DNA from: Candidatus Bathyarchaeota archaeon
GTDB lineage: Archaea; Asgardarchaeota; Lokiarchaeia; Sigyniarchaeales; Sigyniarchaeaceae
Reading direction: 5' to 3'
DNA length: 6,418 nt
Assembly (NCBI GenBank): GCA_014729935.1
Contig: WJJB01000225.1
Coordinates: 1-6,418, forward strand
The stretch's first letter is position 1, and the number at the start of each line of letters is the position of its first letter. Below are positions 6,331-6,418 of the stretch, piece by piece. Below the pieces are notes generated by a model. It saw only the letters and a program-made list of their open reading frames with translations. It was not told the DNA's origin and ran no database searches. A program made the translations under genes and the position numbers.

Positions 6331-6418
6331 TCCCCATCATCCATTTGCATCGAATCGTCCTCCATGTTTTTCCCGTATTCCACGTGCCTTGTTTTCGTTC
6401 CCGGCGTGGCTTTACCGG
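6327..6418 (-). CDS. C-terminal fragment of an unidentified gene upstream of the ATPase
   Basis: Reading leftward from the window edge, one minus-strand frame is open for 29 codons and ends in TGA at 6329-6327. This stop shares four bases (TTGA) with the TTG start of the ATPase, the classic arrangement of coupled genes in an operon. The visible tail ends in the acidic, methionine-containing sequence MEDDSMQMDDGD. This is too short to identify a family. A metal sensor, chaperone or other metal-handling protein would fit the context, but that is only inference. A second frame is also open across these bases; it is less likely because it would run deep into the ATPase gene. Confidence 0.5.
   Translation of the reverse strand, partial: GKATPGTKTRHVEYGKNMEDDSMQMDDGD

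Overview
The window looks like a compact archaeal chromosome segment of moderate GC content. The main reason is a tandem pair for archaeosine synthesis: the C-terminal part of ArcS (archaeosine synthase, with a PUA domain), followed in overlapping frame by the radical SAM partner RaSEA. Archaeosine is a tRNA modification specific to Archaea. An archaeal-type cofactor-independent phosphoglycerate mutase, GTG and TTG starts, purine-rich ribosome binding sites and an oligo-T terminator fit the same picture. I cannot assign a phylum from the sequence alone; euryarchaeal and Asgard lineages both carry ArcS and RaSEA.

Layout. Bases 3-779 (+) hold the 3' part of arcS, cut by the left edge. Bases 769-1890 (+) hold raSEA, overlapping arcS by 11 bases, so the two are probably one translationally coupled operon. 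Bases 1892-3160 (-) hold apgM, which meets raSEA tail to tail with one base between the stop codons. Bases 3161-3363 are the only real intergenic gap. It separates the divergent apgM and glycosyltransferase genes, so it should hold both promoters, and it carries a short tandem repeat that can also fold as a hairpin. Bases 3364-4440 (+) encode a GT-B fold, family 4-like glycosyltransferase. Bases 4441-4452 form a 12-base convergent junction with an oligo-A/T run and a palindrome, probably a terminator. Bases 4453-6330 (-) encode a P1B-type (heavy-metal) P-type ATPase without an N-terminal metal-binding domain. Its TTG start overlaps, by four bases, the stop codon of another minus-strand gene that enters from the right edge.

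How the genes relate. ArcS and RaSEA together convert preQ0 at position 15 of archaeal tRNA to archaeosine. ApgM works in glycolysis and gluconeogenesis, the glycosyltransferase probably in membrane glycolipid or surface glycan synthesis, and the ATPase in metal export or homeostasis, probably with the truncated upstream gene. These look like four independent functional units packed closely together. I see no convincing sign of a new multi-gene system, mobile element, CRISPR array, tRNA or rRNA. The points most worth a second look are the repeat in the divergent promoter region, the unusual metal-site signatures of the ATPase, the unseen partner gene upstream of it, and the bacterial-looking glycosyltransferase.
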